A stretch of DNA of 5,719 nt. Origin: Acidocella sp. 35-58-6 (GTDB taxonomy: Bacteria; Pseudomonadota; Alphaproteobacteria; Acetobacterales; Acetobacteraceae). A model generated the notes under the pieces. The model worked only from the letters and a program-made list of their open reading frames with translations, did no database searches and was not told the origin of the DNA. The first letter of the stretch is position 1; each line of letters begins with the position of its first letter. The stretch is taken from assembly GCA_002281005.1 (NCBI GenBank), contig NCFD01000099.1, positions 1-5,719 of the forward strand, in the 5' to 3' direction. Positions 1 to 5,692 of this stretch are shown one piece after another. Both the position numbers and the translations under genes were made by a program.

Positions 1-724
1 ATTCCGAGTTTATTTCGACGACGATGGCAGTCACATTATCACGGACCCTATGGCCAAGGGCGGCGGCGATCAGGTTTTTGGGCGTTGCTTCGCCGTCCGT
101 GGCACTTAGAAGTTGAGTAATTTCGGCTTGCGTGAGGGTTTTGCTCAAACCATCGCTGCATAGCAAAAACCGGTCTCCTGGTTTAGCGGCACCGTTCACC
201 CGGTCCAGGTCGAGACGATCGCTATCCGAGCCTACCGCGCGGGTGATAATATTGGCGTGTGGGTGGCTTTCGGCATCGGCGGCCGCCAGCTTGCCGAGGT
301 CGACGAGTTCCTGCACCAGGCTGTGGTCGCGCGTCAGTTGGCTTAACATGCCATTTCGCAACAAATAGGCCCGGGAATCGCCTGCCCACAGGCAGGTGAA
401 ATTATTTTCCCGCACCACCAGGGCAATAAAGGTGGAGGCGATGACCACGTCATTGCCCCGGGTCAACGCTTTGGTCCGCAGCGCCGCGTGGACGTGGCTT
501 AACGTGGTATCCACCAGCCCAATCAGGTCGTCGGTGGGTAGGTTACTGGGCAGGCGGGCAAGCTCCTCGACGATCATACCCGAAGCGACTTCGCCCGAAT
601 CATGACCACCGGCACCATCGGCCACCACCCAAAGGCCAAGGTCTGGCCGGCTCAGCAGGTTGTCCTCGTTGTATTTGCGCACGGCCCCGGGGTCGCTCAG
701 GGCCCAGCTTTTAGTCGCCGTCAT
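1..724 (-). CDS. PP2C-family protein serine/threonine phosphatase (3' end cut by window edge)
   Basis: This is a metal-dependent phosphatase that would remove phosphate from Ser/Thr on cytoplasmic proteins. The frame is open from the ATG at 724 to the left edge, giving 241 visible residues; the family is usually about 240-260, so little is missing. Bacterial PP2C motifs appear in order: VRKYNEDN (residues 15-22), VVADGAGGH (33-41), WAGDSRAYLLRNG (113-125), LTRDHSLVQELVDLG (130-144), HPHANIITRAVG (154-165), GDRFLLCSDGL (183-193) and RDNVTAIVVE (228-237). The metal-binding acids D21, D36, D191 and D229 are therefore present. The usual G-T-T motif reads A-S-T at 96-98. The HP..N.ITRA.G and WAGDSR wording resembles the PppA branch linked to type VI secretion, but no secretion gene is visible, so the substrate is unknown. 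An AGGGA Shine-Dalgarno lies 8 bases before the ATG (733-737). The gene diverges from the oxygenase operon. Confidence 0.93.
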   Translation of the reverse strand, partial: MTATKSWALSDPGAVRKYNEDNLLSRPDLGLWVVADGAGGHDSGEVASGMIVEELARLPSNLPTDDLIGLVDTTLSHVHAALRTKALTRGNDVVIASTFIALVVRENNFTCLWAGDSRAYLLRNGMLSQLTRDHSLVQELVDLGKLAAADAESHPHANIITRAVGSDSDRLDLDRVNGAAKPGDRFLLCSDGLSKTLTQAEITQLLSATDGEATPKNLIAAALGHRVRDNVTAIVVEINSE

Positions 725-776
725 GTTGGTTATCCCTATCGCACCGAAGCCAAATTGTGCGCAGCACTTCACCCAT
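711..776 (-). CDS. Possible 21-codon leader ORF overlapping the phosphatase start
   Basis: A short minus-strand ORF begins with ATG at 776 and ends with TAA at 711-713, inside the phosphatase gene, overlapping its first 14 bases in another frame. The peptide begins MGEVLRTIWL and ends DRDNQHDGD. A good ribosome-binding sequence (GGAG, then six bases, then ATG) precedes it. The same frame stays open further upstream to about 880, but with no ATG or GTG start there. I recognise no family. It could be a translated leader coupling ribosomes to the phosphatase start, the tail of a decayed gene, or chance. The SD and the overlap are the only support. Confidence 0.25.
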   Translation of the reverse strand: MGEVLRTIWLRCDRDNQHDGD

Positions 777-978
777 CTCCCGCTCCGCCTGCAAGCCCGC
801 CGTCGCGGTGTTGTCGTTTTTAAGTTTATCACACGCGCCGCCGGGCGTGGATGTCCCTTCATATGATTGTTCAGAGTTTCAGGAAACCCGGTCTGAGCGG
901 GTTTGTTTTGACCAATATCAAGGACAACGGCTGAAATCTGGGTCTCTGCTGCGTCGAGTTGAGCCGGGGTTAAATGCG
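725..978. promoter_or_regulatory. Divergent intergenic region between phosphatase and oxygenase-hemN operon
   Basis: This 254-bp gap should carry both divergent promoters. It holds the possible leader ORF on the minus strand, a 7-bp dyad (884-890 with 898-904) and an FNR-type box (908-921). I cannot pick convincing -35/-10 pairs for either direction. The AT-rich spot around 857-866 (ATGATTGTTC on the plus strand) is one candidate for the phosphatase promoter. The reading frame of the first oxygenase is open back to 757, but this part looks non-coding. Confidence 0.5.
908..921. promoter_or_regulatory. FNR-type box upstream of the oxygenase-hemN operon
   Basis: The sequence TTGACCAATATCAA matches the FNR/ANR consensus TTGAT-N4-ATCAA at 9 of 10 specified bases. 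Its centre (914.5) is 64.5 bp before the ATG at 979. Class II activation (centre at -41.5) would start transcription near 956 with a leader of about 23 nt. The bases expected at -10 (around 944-949, CTCTGC) are not TATA-like, so the polarity of control is uncertain and repression is possible. Box identity is likely; the mode of action is inferred. Confidence 0.65.
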
Positions 979-1608
979 ATGTTGCTGAATTTGAGTGCGC
1001 TTGAGGAGGCGAAGGCTGCCACCGAGCCGTTTCCCTACCTTACGGCTTCCAGTGTGCTGCGCCGGCCGGCACTGGATTTGCTGGCCGATGACTTCCCGGC
1101 GATCACCAAGCCGGGGATATTTGCCCTCTCAGACTTGCATTACGGCAAGGTGTTTGAGCAGTTGGTTAAGGAGATTCGTGGCCGTGAGCTTGAGGCGTTG
1201 TTGGAGGATAAATTTGACGTCACCCTGGCCGATAAGCCCCTGATGGTCACTGTGCGCGGTAAGGCGCAGCTTAAGGATGGTCGGATCCACGCTGACTCCA
1301 AGGATAAATTCCTCACCTGCCTGCTCTATCTCAACAGCCCGCATTGGAATCCCGAAGCTGGCCGACTGCGGTTGCTGCGCAGCCCTGACAATCTGGACGA
1401 TATCATCGCGGAAGTTCCGCCTGATGGCGGCACCTTCATCGCCTTCAAGAGAACCGACCATTCATGGCATGGGCATGAGCCGTTTGAGGGTGTCCGGCGG
1501 GTGGTGATGTTTAACTGGATGGTTTCAAAGGCGGCACTGTTGAAGAACCTGGGCCGCCACACACTCTCGGCGGCCTTCAAAAAATTTGGTGGCGCCGATG
1601 CTTACTGA
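979..1608 (+). CDS. 2OG-Fe(II) dioxygenase, first gene of the operon
   Basis: This 209-residue protein belongs to the 2-oxoglutarate/Fe(II) oxygenases, which use O2 and 2-oxoglutarate to hydroxylate a substrate and release succinate and CO2. The iron-binding triad is visible as H104-A-D106 plus a distal His in DHSWHGH (most likely H164), followed by the 2OG-anchoring Arg in GVRRVV (R173/R174). The body has the double-stranded beta-helix pattern: KFLTCLLYLN (110-119), GRLRLL (128-133), GGTFIAFKR (150-158), VVMFNW (175-180). Related proteins are common in Rhodospirillales genomes, often with no known substrate. I chose ATG 979 because the frame upstream (open to 757) encodes low-complexity, promoter-like sequence unlike the family, and similarity begins with LLNLSALEEAK. 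The Shine-Dalgarno is weak. The 3' end overlaps the next gene by 11 bases, implying co-translation. Substrate unknown; it could modify a peptide, sugar or small molecule. Confidence 0.85.
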   Translation: MLLNLSALEEAKAATEPFPYLTASSVLRRPALDLLADDFPAITKPGIFALSDLHYGKVFEQLVKEIRGRELEALLEDKFDVTLADKPLMVTVRGKAQLKDGRIHADSKDKFLTCLLYLNSPHWNPEAGRLRLLRSPDNLDDIIAEVPPDGGTFIAFKRTDHSWHGHEPFEGVRRVVMFNWMVSKAALLKNLGRHTLSAAFKKFGGADAY

Positions 1609-2281
1609 GCCGCAAACAACAAGCCGGGGTGCGGCACTGTTTTTATCGTGCCTGGATCACGCTGTCGCGCAATATCAGCCGTTCCCGCACTGGCTACTGG
1701 CGAACATTCTGCCGGCTCACTTGATTGACGCATTGGCTGCCTTGCCGTTTGCTCCGCCCGATGGGGCCGTGTTCAATGGTCAGCGGGAGAGTAACAACGC
1801 GTTGAGGGTATATTTCAACCCCCAACTCCAGAAGCAATTTACCACTTGTCGTGAGATTGTCGATATTTTTACCGACCCAGACGTATTAGAACGTCTGCGG
1901 GCCGTCACCGGCGCCGACGTTGCGGCCGGGCGATTGCGGATTGAATATTGCCAGGATGTCGATGGATTCTGGCTGGAGCCACATCGTGACATTTCGGTGA
2001 AATTATTCACCATGCTGATTTATGTTTCAGACGACCCCAGACTGTTCGACGCCGGCACCGATATTTATGACGACTCGCCTGAACATAATCTGGTGGCCTC
2101 GGTGCCATACGAGAAAAACCGCGGGCTGATCTTCATTCCCGGCGCGGCCACTTGGCATGGGTTCTCGAAGCGCCCGATCAGGGGATTACGTCAATCACTT
2201 ATCATTAACTACGTGTCGCCGGATTGGCGCGCCGTGGATGAACTGGCGGTTTCAATGTCATTACAGGGAGATGTGCCGTGA
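1598..2281 (+). CDS. Second, distinct 2OG-Fe(II) oxygenase
   Basis: This 227-residue protein is a second Fe(II)/2-oxoglutarate dioxygenase of a different subfamily from its upstream neighbour. The facial triad is H129-R-D131 (in EPHRDISVKLFTMLIYVS) and H187 (in TWHGFSKR), with a likely 2OG-binding Arg at 198 in GLRQSLIINYV. The N-terminal 100 residues carry a helical region (FPHWLLANILPAHLIDAL), as in prolyl-hydroxylase-like folds. The start is ATG 1598, with GGTGG about five bases upstream; TTG 1586 and GTG 1589 are in-frame alternatives adding four or three residues. The stop overlaps the hemN GTG start as GTGA, so translation is probably coupled to hemN. The substrate is not evident. The lack of close similarity between the two oxygenases argues against a recent tandem duplication. 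Confidence 0.83.
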   Translation: MLTEPQTTSRGAALFLSCLDHAVAQYQPFPHWLLANILPAHLIDALAALPFAPPDGAVFNGQRESNNALRVYFNPQLQKQFTTCREIVDIFTDPDVLERLRAVTGADVAAGRLRIEYCQDVDGFWLEPHRDISVKLFTMLIYVSDDPRLFDAGTDIYDDSPEHNLVASVPYEKNRGLIFIPGAATWHGFSKRPIRGLRQSLIINYVSPDWRAVDELAVSMSLQGDVP

Positions 2282-3639
2282 AAGATTCCGAGTTGGTTGC
2301 CCGCTATGATGGCCGGGTACCGCGCTATACTAGCTACCCCACCGCGCCGTATTTTTCGGCGGCGGTTGATTCCGAGACCTATTCGGCCTGGCTGGGTGCA
2401 CTCAGTCCCGACGCGCCGTTGTCATTGTATATCCATGTTCCGTTTTGCGACCGGTTGTGCCTGTATTGCGGCTGCAATACCTCGGTGGTGCGCCACGAAC
2501 AGCCGCGCCGTGACTACGCGCATCTGCTGGGGCTGGAGATTAACATGCTGGCGGACCAGTTGGGCCACCGGGCGGCGGTATCACATGTTCACTGGGGGGG
2601 CGGCACGCCGACCTGTTTGCCCAATGATTGTCTGACCGGGATCATGGACTTGATCCGCCGGCGTTTCGCTGTGCGCGCTGATGCTGAGATCGCGATCGAG
2701 ATCGACCCTACCTCCTTCACCCCCGACAAAGCCGACGCGCTGACCCTGATGGGGGTCAATCGCGCCAGCCTGGGCGTGCAAGATTTTGACGAAAAAGTGC
2801 AAACCGCCATTGGCCGGATGCAAAGTTACGAGGAAACCCAGGCCTGCGCCGACAAACTGCGGGCGGTGGGAATTCACGCCATCAATCTCGACCTTATTTA
2901 TGGCCTGCCGCATCAGACCGTGGCCAGTGTGGTCCGTACGGCACAGCAGGCGTTAGCCTTGCAGGCGGGCCGGATTGCCGTGTTTGGCTACGCCCACGTA
3001 CCTTGGATGAAGCGCCATCAGGCGTTGATCAAGGATGCCTGGCTGCCTGATGCCCCGGCCCGGTTCGCGCAAATGCAGGCGATTGCCGGGGTTTTGGAGG
3101 GCGAGGGTGGTTACGTGCCGGTTGGCCTGGACCATTACGCGCAACCCGATGATGCGATGGCAGTGGCGCTGCGCGATAAATCCCTGCACCGGAGTTTTCA
3201 GGGCTACACCACAGATGCCGCGCCGACTTTGCTGGCGGTTGGCGCTAGTTCTATTGGCAGCTTGCCGCAAGGATATGTGCAGAACGCGACATCGGTTCCG
3301 GCGTATGCAACGGCAATCATGGCTGGGCGCTTTGCTACGGTGCGGGGCGTGGCTCTAACCGCCGAAGATATATTACGCCGCATCGTGATCGAAAAAATTA
3401 TGTGCGATTTACATGTCGATTTGGCCGAGGTTGCACAGTCGATGGGAGCGGACGCCGTCGATTTATTGACCGCAGCGGACAATCTGCTGCCAATGTGCCA
3501 TGATGGGCTGGTTACCTGGGATGGCCTGCGCCTGTCAGTCACCGAACGCGGACGGCCGTTTGTACGCAACGTGGCTGCGGTATTTGACGCATACCTAAAC
3601 ACCGACGATGCAGCCCCAAAATATGCCAGGGCTGTCTGA
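2278..3639 (+). CDS. hemN: Oxygen-independent coproporphyrinogen III dehydrogenase (radical SAM)
   Basis: HemN converts coproporphyrinogen III to protoporphyrinogen IX by two oxidative decarboxylations in the cytoplasm, using S-adenosylmethionine instead of O2; it serves haem (or tetrapyrrole) synthesis without oxygen. The 453-residue length matches the enterobacterial enzyme (about 457). Diagnostic features are the RYTSYPTAPYF start (16-26), YIHVPFC (51-57) with the 4Fe-4S motif C57-x3-C61-x2-C64 and the HemN-specific extra C66, the SAM-binding GGGTPT (107-112), EIDP (141-144), RASLGVQDF (162-170), INLDLIYGLPHQT (202-214) and the VFGYAHVPWMKRHQ segment. The extra Cys and full C-terminal domain separate it from HemW-type paralogues. 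It starts at GTG 2278, overlapping the preceding stop by four bases, with AGGGAG at 2265-2270 as ribosome-binding site. It is the last gene of the operon, followed by a hairpin. Regulation by FNR is inferred from the operon-proximal box. Confidence 0.97.
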   Translation: MKDSELVARYDGRVPRYTSYPTAPYFSAAVDSETYSAWLGALSPDAPLSLYIHVPFCDRLCLYCGCNTSVVRHEQPRRDYAHLLGLEINMLADQLGHRAAVSHVHWGGGTPTCLPNDCLTGIMDLIRRRFAVRADAEIAIEIDPTSFTPDKADALTLMGVNRASLGVQDFDEKVQTAIGRMQSYEETQACADKLRAVGIHAINLDLIYGLPHQTVASVVRTAQQALALQAGRIAVFGYAHVPWMKRHQALIKDAWLPDAPARFAQMQAIAGVLEGEGGYVPVGLDHYAQPDDAMAVALRDKSLHRSFQGYTTDAAPTLLAVGASSIGSLPQGYVQNATSVPAYATAIMAGRFATVRGVALTAEDILRRIVIEKIMCDLHVDLAEVAQSMGADAVDLLTAADNLLPMCHDGLVTWDGLRLSVTERGRPFVRNVAAVFDAYLNTDDAAPKYARAV

Positions 3640-3672
3640 CGCTTCATAATTTTACGGCCAATATCGAGGATG

Positions 3673-3709
3673 AATAAAGCCGCATTTGCATTGCAATTGC
3701 GGCTTTATT
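3673..3709 (+). terminator. Hairpin terminator after hemN
   Basis: A perfect 12-bp stem pairs AATAAAGCCGCA (3673-3684) with TGCGGCTTTATT (3698-3709). Inside it, TTGC (3686-3689) pairs with GCAA (3693-3696), giving a long nearly continuous hairpin. It begins 34 bases after the hemN stop, and the T-rich descending arm supplies a partial U-tract. The sequence is nearly symmetrical, so it could also act on minus-strand transcripts. Confidence 0.75.
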
Positions 3710-3777
3710 TACGGGGGTGTGCTGTCGTTAAATAGGATTTAGTTAGTCTATTTCCGAAACTATAAACAACAACAGGC

Positions 3778-3809
3778 AAAAAAAGGCCCTACCGTTTCGC
3801 GGTAGGGCC
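3778..3809 (-). terminator. Intrinsic terminator for leftward transcripts
   Basis: Read on the minus strand, the 10-bp GC-rich stem GGCCCTACCG/CGGTAGGGCC (3800-3809 with 3785-3794, 5-base loop) is followed by seven U residues (3778-3784). This is a textbook Rho-independent terminator. It lies about 100 bases after the ompW stop and could terminate ompW, or a short RNA starting beside the FNR box at 3870-3883. Confidence 0.88.
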
Positions 3810-3835
3810 AGTTTGGGAAAGTATCCTTGAGCGGA
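3778..3835 (-). ncRNA. Possible FNR-controlled small RNA
   Basis: This hypothetical transcript runs from the start site predicted 41.5 bp downstream of the FNR box centre to the U-tract of the intrinsic terminator. It would be about 58 nt, with a single-stranded 5' part containing a pyrimidine-rich ACUUUCCCAAACU stretch able to pair with GGGAAA-like ribosome-binding regions, then the terminator hairpin. No known sRNA family is recognised. The alternative is plain ompW 3' UTR with an unrelated FNR box. The evidence is arrangement only. Confidence 0.25.
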
Positions 3836-3869
3836 TGAATGTTTATTGCCAATAATTGCCGGTTCAACC

Positions 3870-3883
3870 TTGATCTAAATCAA
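3870..3883. promoter_or_regulatory. Perfect FNR box in the hemN/ompW gap
   Basis: TTGATCTAAATCAA matches TTGAT-N4-ATCAA at every specified base. It lies 23 bp past the ompW stop, with no ORF start beside it. A leftward class II promoter would have its -10 near 3842-3847 (AATAAA on the minus strand, 4 of 6 to TATAAT) and start near 3835. The terminator at 3809-3778 would then end a transcript of roughly 58 nt. A rightward promoter would start near 3918, antisense to the ompW 3' end. Confidence 0.7.
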
Positions 3884-3906
3884 ATCCGCCAATTATTTTG
3901 CAAAAA

Positions 3907-4575
3907 TCAGAAGCGGTAGCCGATACCAAAGCCCACCACAGTGGGGCTGAGCGCGGTTTTGGCGATGACCGCGCCGCCATCAAGACGGGCTGTGGTGTTG
4001 AGGAACATTTGCTTAACATCGACGTTGGCATACCAGTTGCCACCGAGGCTATAATCAAAACCAGCATCGAGCGTCGGGCCGACCGCCGTGCTGTAACCGG
4101 CTTTGGTGACAATGCCGCCGGCAGGATGGCTGGCATAGAAAAATGCTACAGTTAGGCCCACGCCAGCATAAGGCTGAAAGCCATAAATTGGTGCAAGGTG
4201 ATATTGCAGGGTAATGGTGGGCGGCAACACCCACACGCTGCCAACATTCACGTGGCCAGCCGCAGTGCCTGAAGCTGAGACATTGTGACGGGTTGTGGCG
4301 GCAATCGCTTCAACAGAAAAATGATCGGTCAGAAAGTACGAAAGATCGATTTCAGGTGCGACTTGCTGTGAGGCATTCACATGCCCGCCGATGACCGTAA
4401 CACTGCTCGTGAAATTTTCCGGTATCACATCAATGACACGAAGATGAACGAGGATATCGCCAGCCTTAAATCCGGTTGGATTTACCGCTTGCGCCGCTGC
4501 TGGCTGTGCTGCCGCCAAGGCGACGGCCGCCACGCCGAACAGACCGAGATAGAGAGATTTTTTCATAAAGGACAT
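3907..4575 (-). CDS. ompW: OmpW-family outer membrane beta-barrel protein
   Basis: OmpW proteins are eight-stranded outer-membrane barrels with a hydrophobic channel, linked to small-molecule uptake, stress and, in enteric bacteria, anaerobic growth. The 222-residue product has a Sec signal peptide (MKKS, then LYLGLFGVAAVALAAA) with likely cleavage after AQA (residue 30). Barrel features follow: GDILVHLRVIDVIPE, PEIDLSYFLTDHFSVEAIAATTRHNV, the family-typical PPTITLQYHLAP..GFQPYAGVGLTVAFF, and a C-terminal strand ending GFGIGYRF, whose final Phe is the usual BAM signal. There are no cysteines. I used ATG 4575, with AAGG six bases upstream; ATG 4566 (MKKSLYL) has AGG nine bases upstream and is nearly as likely. 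The gene follows fnr in the same direction after a 146-bp gap with its own FNR box, and ends before an intrinsic terminator. Control by FNR is inferred; E. coli ompW is known to respond to FNR. Confidence 0.9.
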   Translation of the reverse strand: MSFMKKSLYLGLFGVAAVALAAAQPAAAQAVNPTGFKAGDILVHLRVIDVIPENFTSSVTVIGGHVNASQQVAPEIDLSYFLTDHFSVEAIAATTRHNVSASGTAAGHVNVGSVWVLPPTITLQYHLAPIYGFQPYAGVGLTVAFFYASHPAGGIVTKAGYSTAVGPTLDAGFDYSLGGNWYANVDVKQMFLNTTARLDGGAVIAKTALSPTVVGFGIGYRF

Positions 4576-4601
4576 CCTGTGCCTTGAGGTTTCATACACG
4601 T

Positions 4602-4616
4602 AACGTTGCGTATAGA
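4602..4616 (-). promoter_or_regulatory. Predicted -10 region and start site of ompW
   Basis: On the minus strand TCTATACG (4616-4609) provides a -10-like element at the right distance from the FNR box centred at 4645.5. A start site 41.5 bp from that centre falls at about 4604, giving a leader of about 30 nt. An imperfect palindrome with AACGTT at its centre (4598-4611) covers the predicted start. Confidence 0.5.
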
Positions 4617-4638
4617 AGGCCAGCGGCCGGGATGTTCT

Positions 4639-4652
4639 TTGATGTAGATCAA
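4639..4652. promoter_or_regulatory. Perfect FNR box upstream of ompW
   Basis: TTGATGTAGATCAA matches TTGAT-N4-ATCAA at all ten specified bases. Its position relative to the TCTATA element is that of a class II FNR-activated promoter directing leftward transcription into ompW. It is the best-supported functional site in the window because box, -10, ribosome-binding site and a known FNR-type target line up. Confidence 0.82.
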
Positions 4653-4721
4653 AAGCTTATGGTCCGGCGGCAAACAAAGCCGGTTGTTGTTTTTAAGACA
4701 CAGCTTTGTATCCGGGATCGT

Positions 4722-5444
4722 TCAGCCTTTGGCGTTGGCGATCACTTCGAGCTTTTGCGGGTTCATCAATGTCACCGCATGAGCATTACTGAAGTCAATG
4801 AGGCCATTGCGCTTAAGCTGCGCGAATGAACGCGACACGGTTTCAATCGTCAAACCCAGATAATCCGCGAGATCAGCCCGGCTGATCGGGAGTTTTAGGG
4901 TGATCATGGTGTTTGGCAGCTTGCCGGCGGCGCAGGCATCAAGCCGCATCACCTGATTGAGTAAGTAGCTGGAAACCCGTTCGACCGCGCTTTTACGCGC
5001 GAGCAACAGCATTTGCTCATGCGCGACGGTCAGCTCATGGGCGGCAATATTGAGCAAACGCCGTTCGAGGGCCGGGAAATCGGAGAACACCTGATTAAGC
5101 GTGCTCCGGCTGAACCGGCAGAGATGAACCTCCTCCATGGCTTCCGCGCTGAACGCGCATTGGCCGGAAATCGCTAAGCCAAGGAACTGCCCGGTACCCA
5201 TGAAGCCGGTAATGTGGCGCCGGCCATCTGGCAGGGCCTTGAACACCCGCACCATGCCCTGCGTTATGTTATAAAAATAATTTGCCGGGTCACCTTCTTC
5301 GATAAACACGCGCCCGGCCGCAATTGTCATGCGCTGTGCAGCTTGTGACAAAGCAGTGAGATCGTCGTCGGAAAGGGCATCGCACATACCGTGATGCCGC
5401 GCAGCGCAGTCAGAGCAGCGGTCGGACGACGGTTGATTCGCCAT
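4722..5444 (-). CDS. fnr: FNR-type oxygen-sensing transcriptional regulator (Crp/Fnr family)
   Basis: FNR holds a 4Fe-4S cluster that lets it dimerise and bind DNA when oxygen is absent; oxygen destroys the cluster. The 240-residue protein carries N-terminal cysteines C10-x2-C13-x7-C21 (spacing as in alphaproteobacterial FnrL/FnrN) and C109 in EEVHLCRF, aligning with the fourth ligand (C122 of E. coli FNR). The cyclic-nucleotide-like sensor fold spans about 30-140, a dimerisation helix about 140-170, and the winged HTH 180-235 with recognition helix ETVSRSFAQLKRNGLI. E201, S204 and R205 correspond to the residues that read TTGAT half-sites. ATG 5444 was chosen because it gives the usual family length; an in-frame ATG at 5594 would add 50 residues without family character and sits only 6 bp from an FNR box. 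The Shine-Dalgarno is poor. ompW lies downstream on the same strand. Confidence 0.93.
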   Translation of the reverse strand: MANQPSSDRCSDCAARHHGMCDALSDDDLTALSQAAQRMTIAAGRVFIEEGDPANYFYNITQGMVRVFKALPDGRRHITGFMGTGQFLGLAISGQCAFSAEAMEEVHLCRFSRSTLNQVFSDFPALERRLLNIAAHELTVAHEQMLLLARKSAVERVSSYLLNQVMRLDACAAGKLPNTMITLKLPISRADLADYLGLTIETVSRSFAQLKRNGLIDFSNAHAVTLMNPQKLEVIANAKG

Positions 5445-5600
5445 AATGACTACAGGGCGGCGGATCGTCGATCCTTCAAACAACAGGGCAACTCCGGAAT
5501 TTACCAATCTGTCTTTACGCCGACCAAAAAATTCCGCAAGTTGAAAGTTTAAACTGCCTGGGCGGATACGGAGCCCATGCTGCGGGTTTTGCAAAGGATT

Positions 5601-5614
5601 TTGACTTAAATCAA
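5601..5614. promoter_or_regulatory. FNR-type box upstream of fnr
   Basis: TTGACTTAAATCAA matches the FNR consensus at 9 of 10 specified bases. Its centre (5607.5) is 163 bp from the fnr ATG. No TATA-like -10 occurs at the class II position in either direction, so it may autorepress fnr, activate from a class I position, or serve a rightward gene. The TATAAT at 5687 would place it about 91 bp upstream of that start site. Confidence 0.6.
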
Positions 5615-5686
5615 GGTCTTCTGGCCTGTTTTATTGATGAGACAGAAATTGATGAATTAGCCTGCGGAACCCTGATTCAGGGGACT

Positions 5687-5692
5687 TATAAT
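5687..5692 (+). promoter_or_regulatory. Possible rightward -10 element
   Basis: A perfect TATAAT lies eight bases before ATG 5701 (MNIVIL, running off the edge). There is no good -35 at 16-18 bp spacing, and no Shine-Dalgarno directly before that ATG, so a transcript from here would be nearly leaderless. It may be a true activator-dependent promoter or a chance match; the next gene is not visible. Confidence 0.3.

Larger units (their letters stand above)
3640..3906. other. Convergent hemN/ompW intergenic region
   Basis: This 267-bp gap has no credible protein gene. It holds a hairpin terminator for hemN (3673-3709), a minus-strand intrinsic terminator (3778-3809) and a perfect FNR box (3870-3883). 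Only a weak 6-bp dyad is otherwise visible, at 3730-3735 with 3748-3753. The FNR box lies downstream of both flanking genes, which is unusual for an activator site. Confidence 0.6.

Noticed and set aside
132..866. Plus-strand ORFs opposite the phosphatase
   Set aside because: They are antisense to a frame with clear PP2C motifs and have Arg/Ser-rich compositions typical of shadow frames.
757..978. N-terminal extension of the first oxygenase to ATG 757
   Set aside because: The extra 74 residues show no family similarity, cover the FNR box and dyad, and read like translated promoter DNA; the family-like sequence starts at 979.
3754..3869. Minus-strand TTG-initiated frame beside the orphan FNR box, a possible tiny protein
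   Set aside because: It has no ATG or GTG and would read straight through the intrinsic terminator hairpin and U-tract.
3898..4155. Plus-strand ORF of 85 codons opposite ompW
   Set aside because: It is antisense to the OmpW barrel-coding frame, with no family character and no convincing ribosome-binding site.
4664..4694. Hairpin CCGGC/GCCGG followed by a T-rich run, possible plus-strand terminator
   Set aside because: Only five base pairs with a 10-base loop, and no plus-strand gene lies upstream to need it; on the minus strand, where fnr ends, no U-tract follows.
4584..4829. Plus-strand ORF of 81 codons between ompW and fnr
   Set aside because: It runs across the ompW promoter, the FNR box and the fnr 3' end in antisense; no recognisable protein features.
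5445..5594. 50-residue N-terminal extension of FNR from ATG 5594
   Set aside because: The shorter form has the normal family length with the cysteine cluster near its start; the extension lacks recognisable features and would begin 6 bp from an FNR box.
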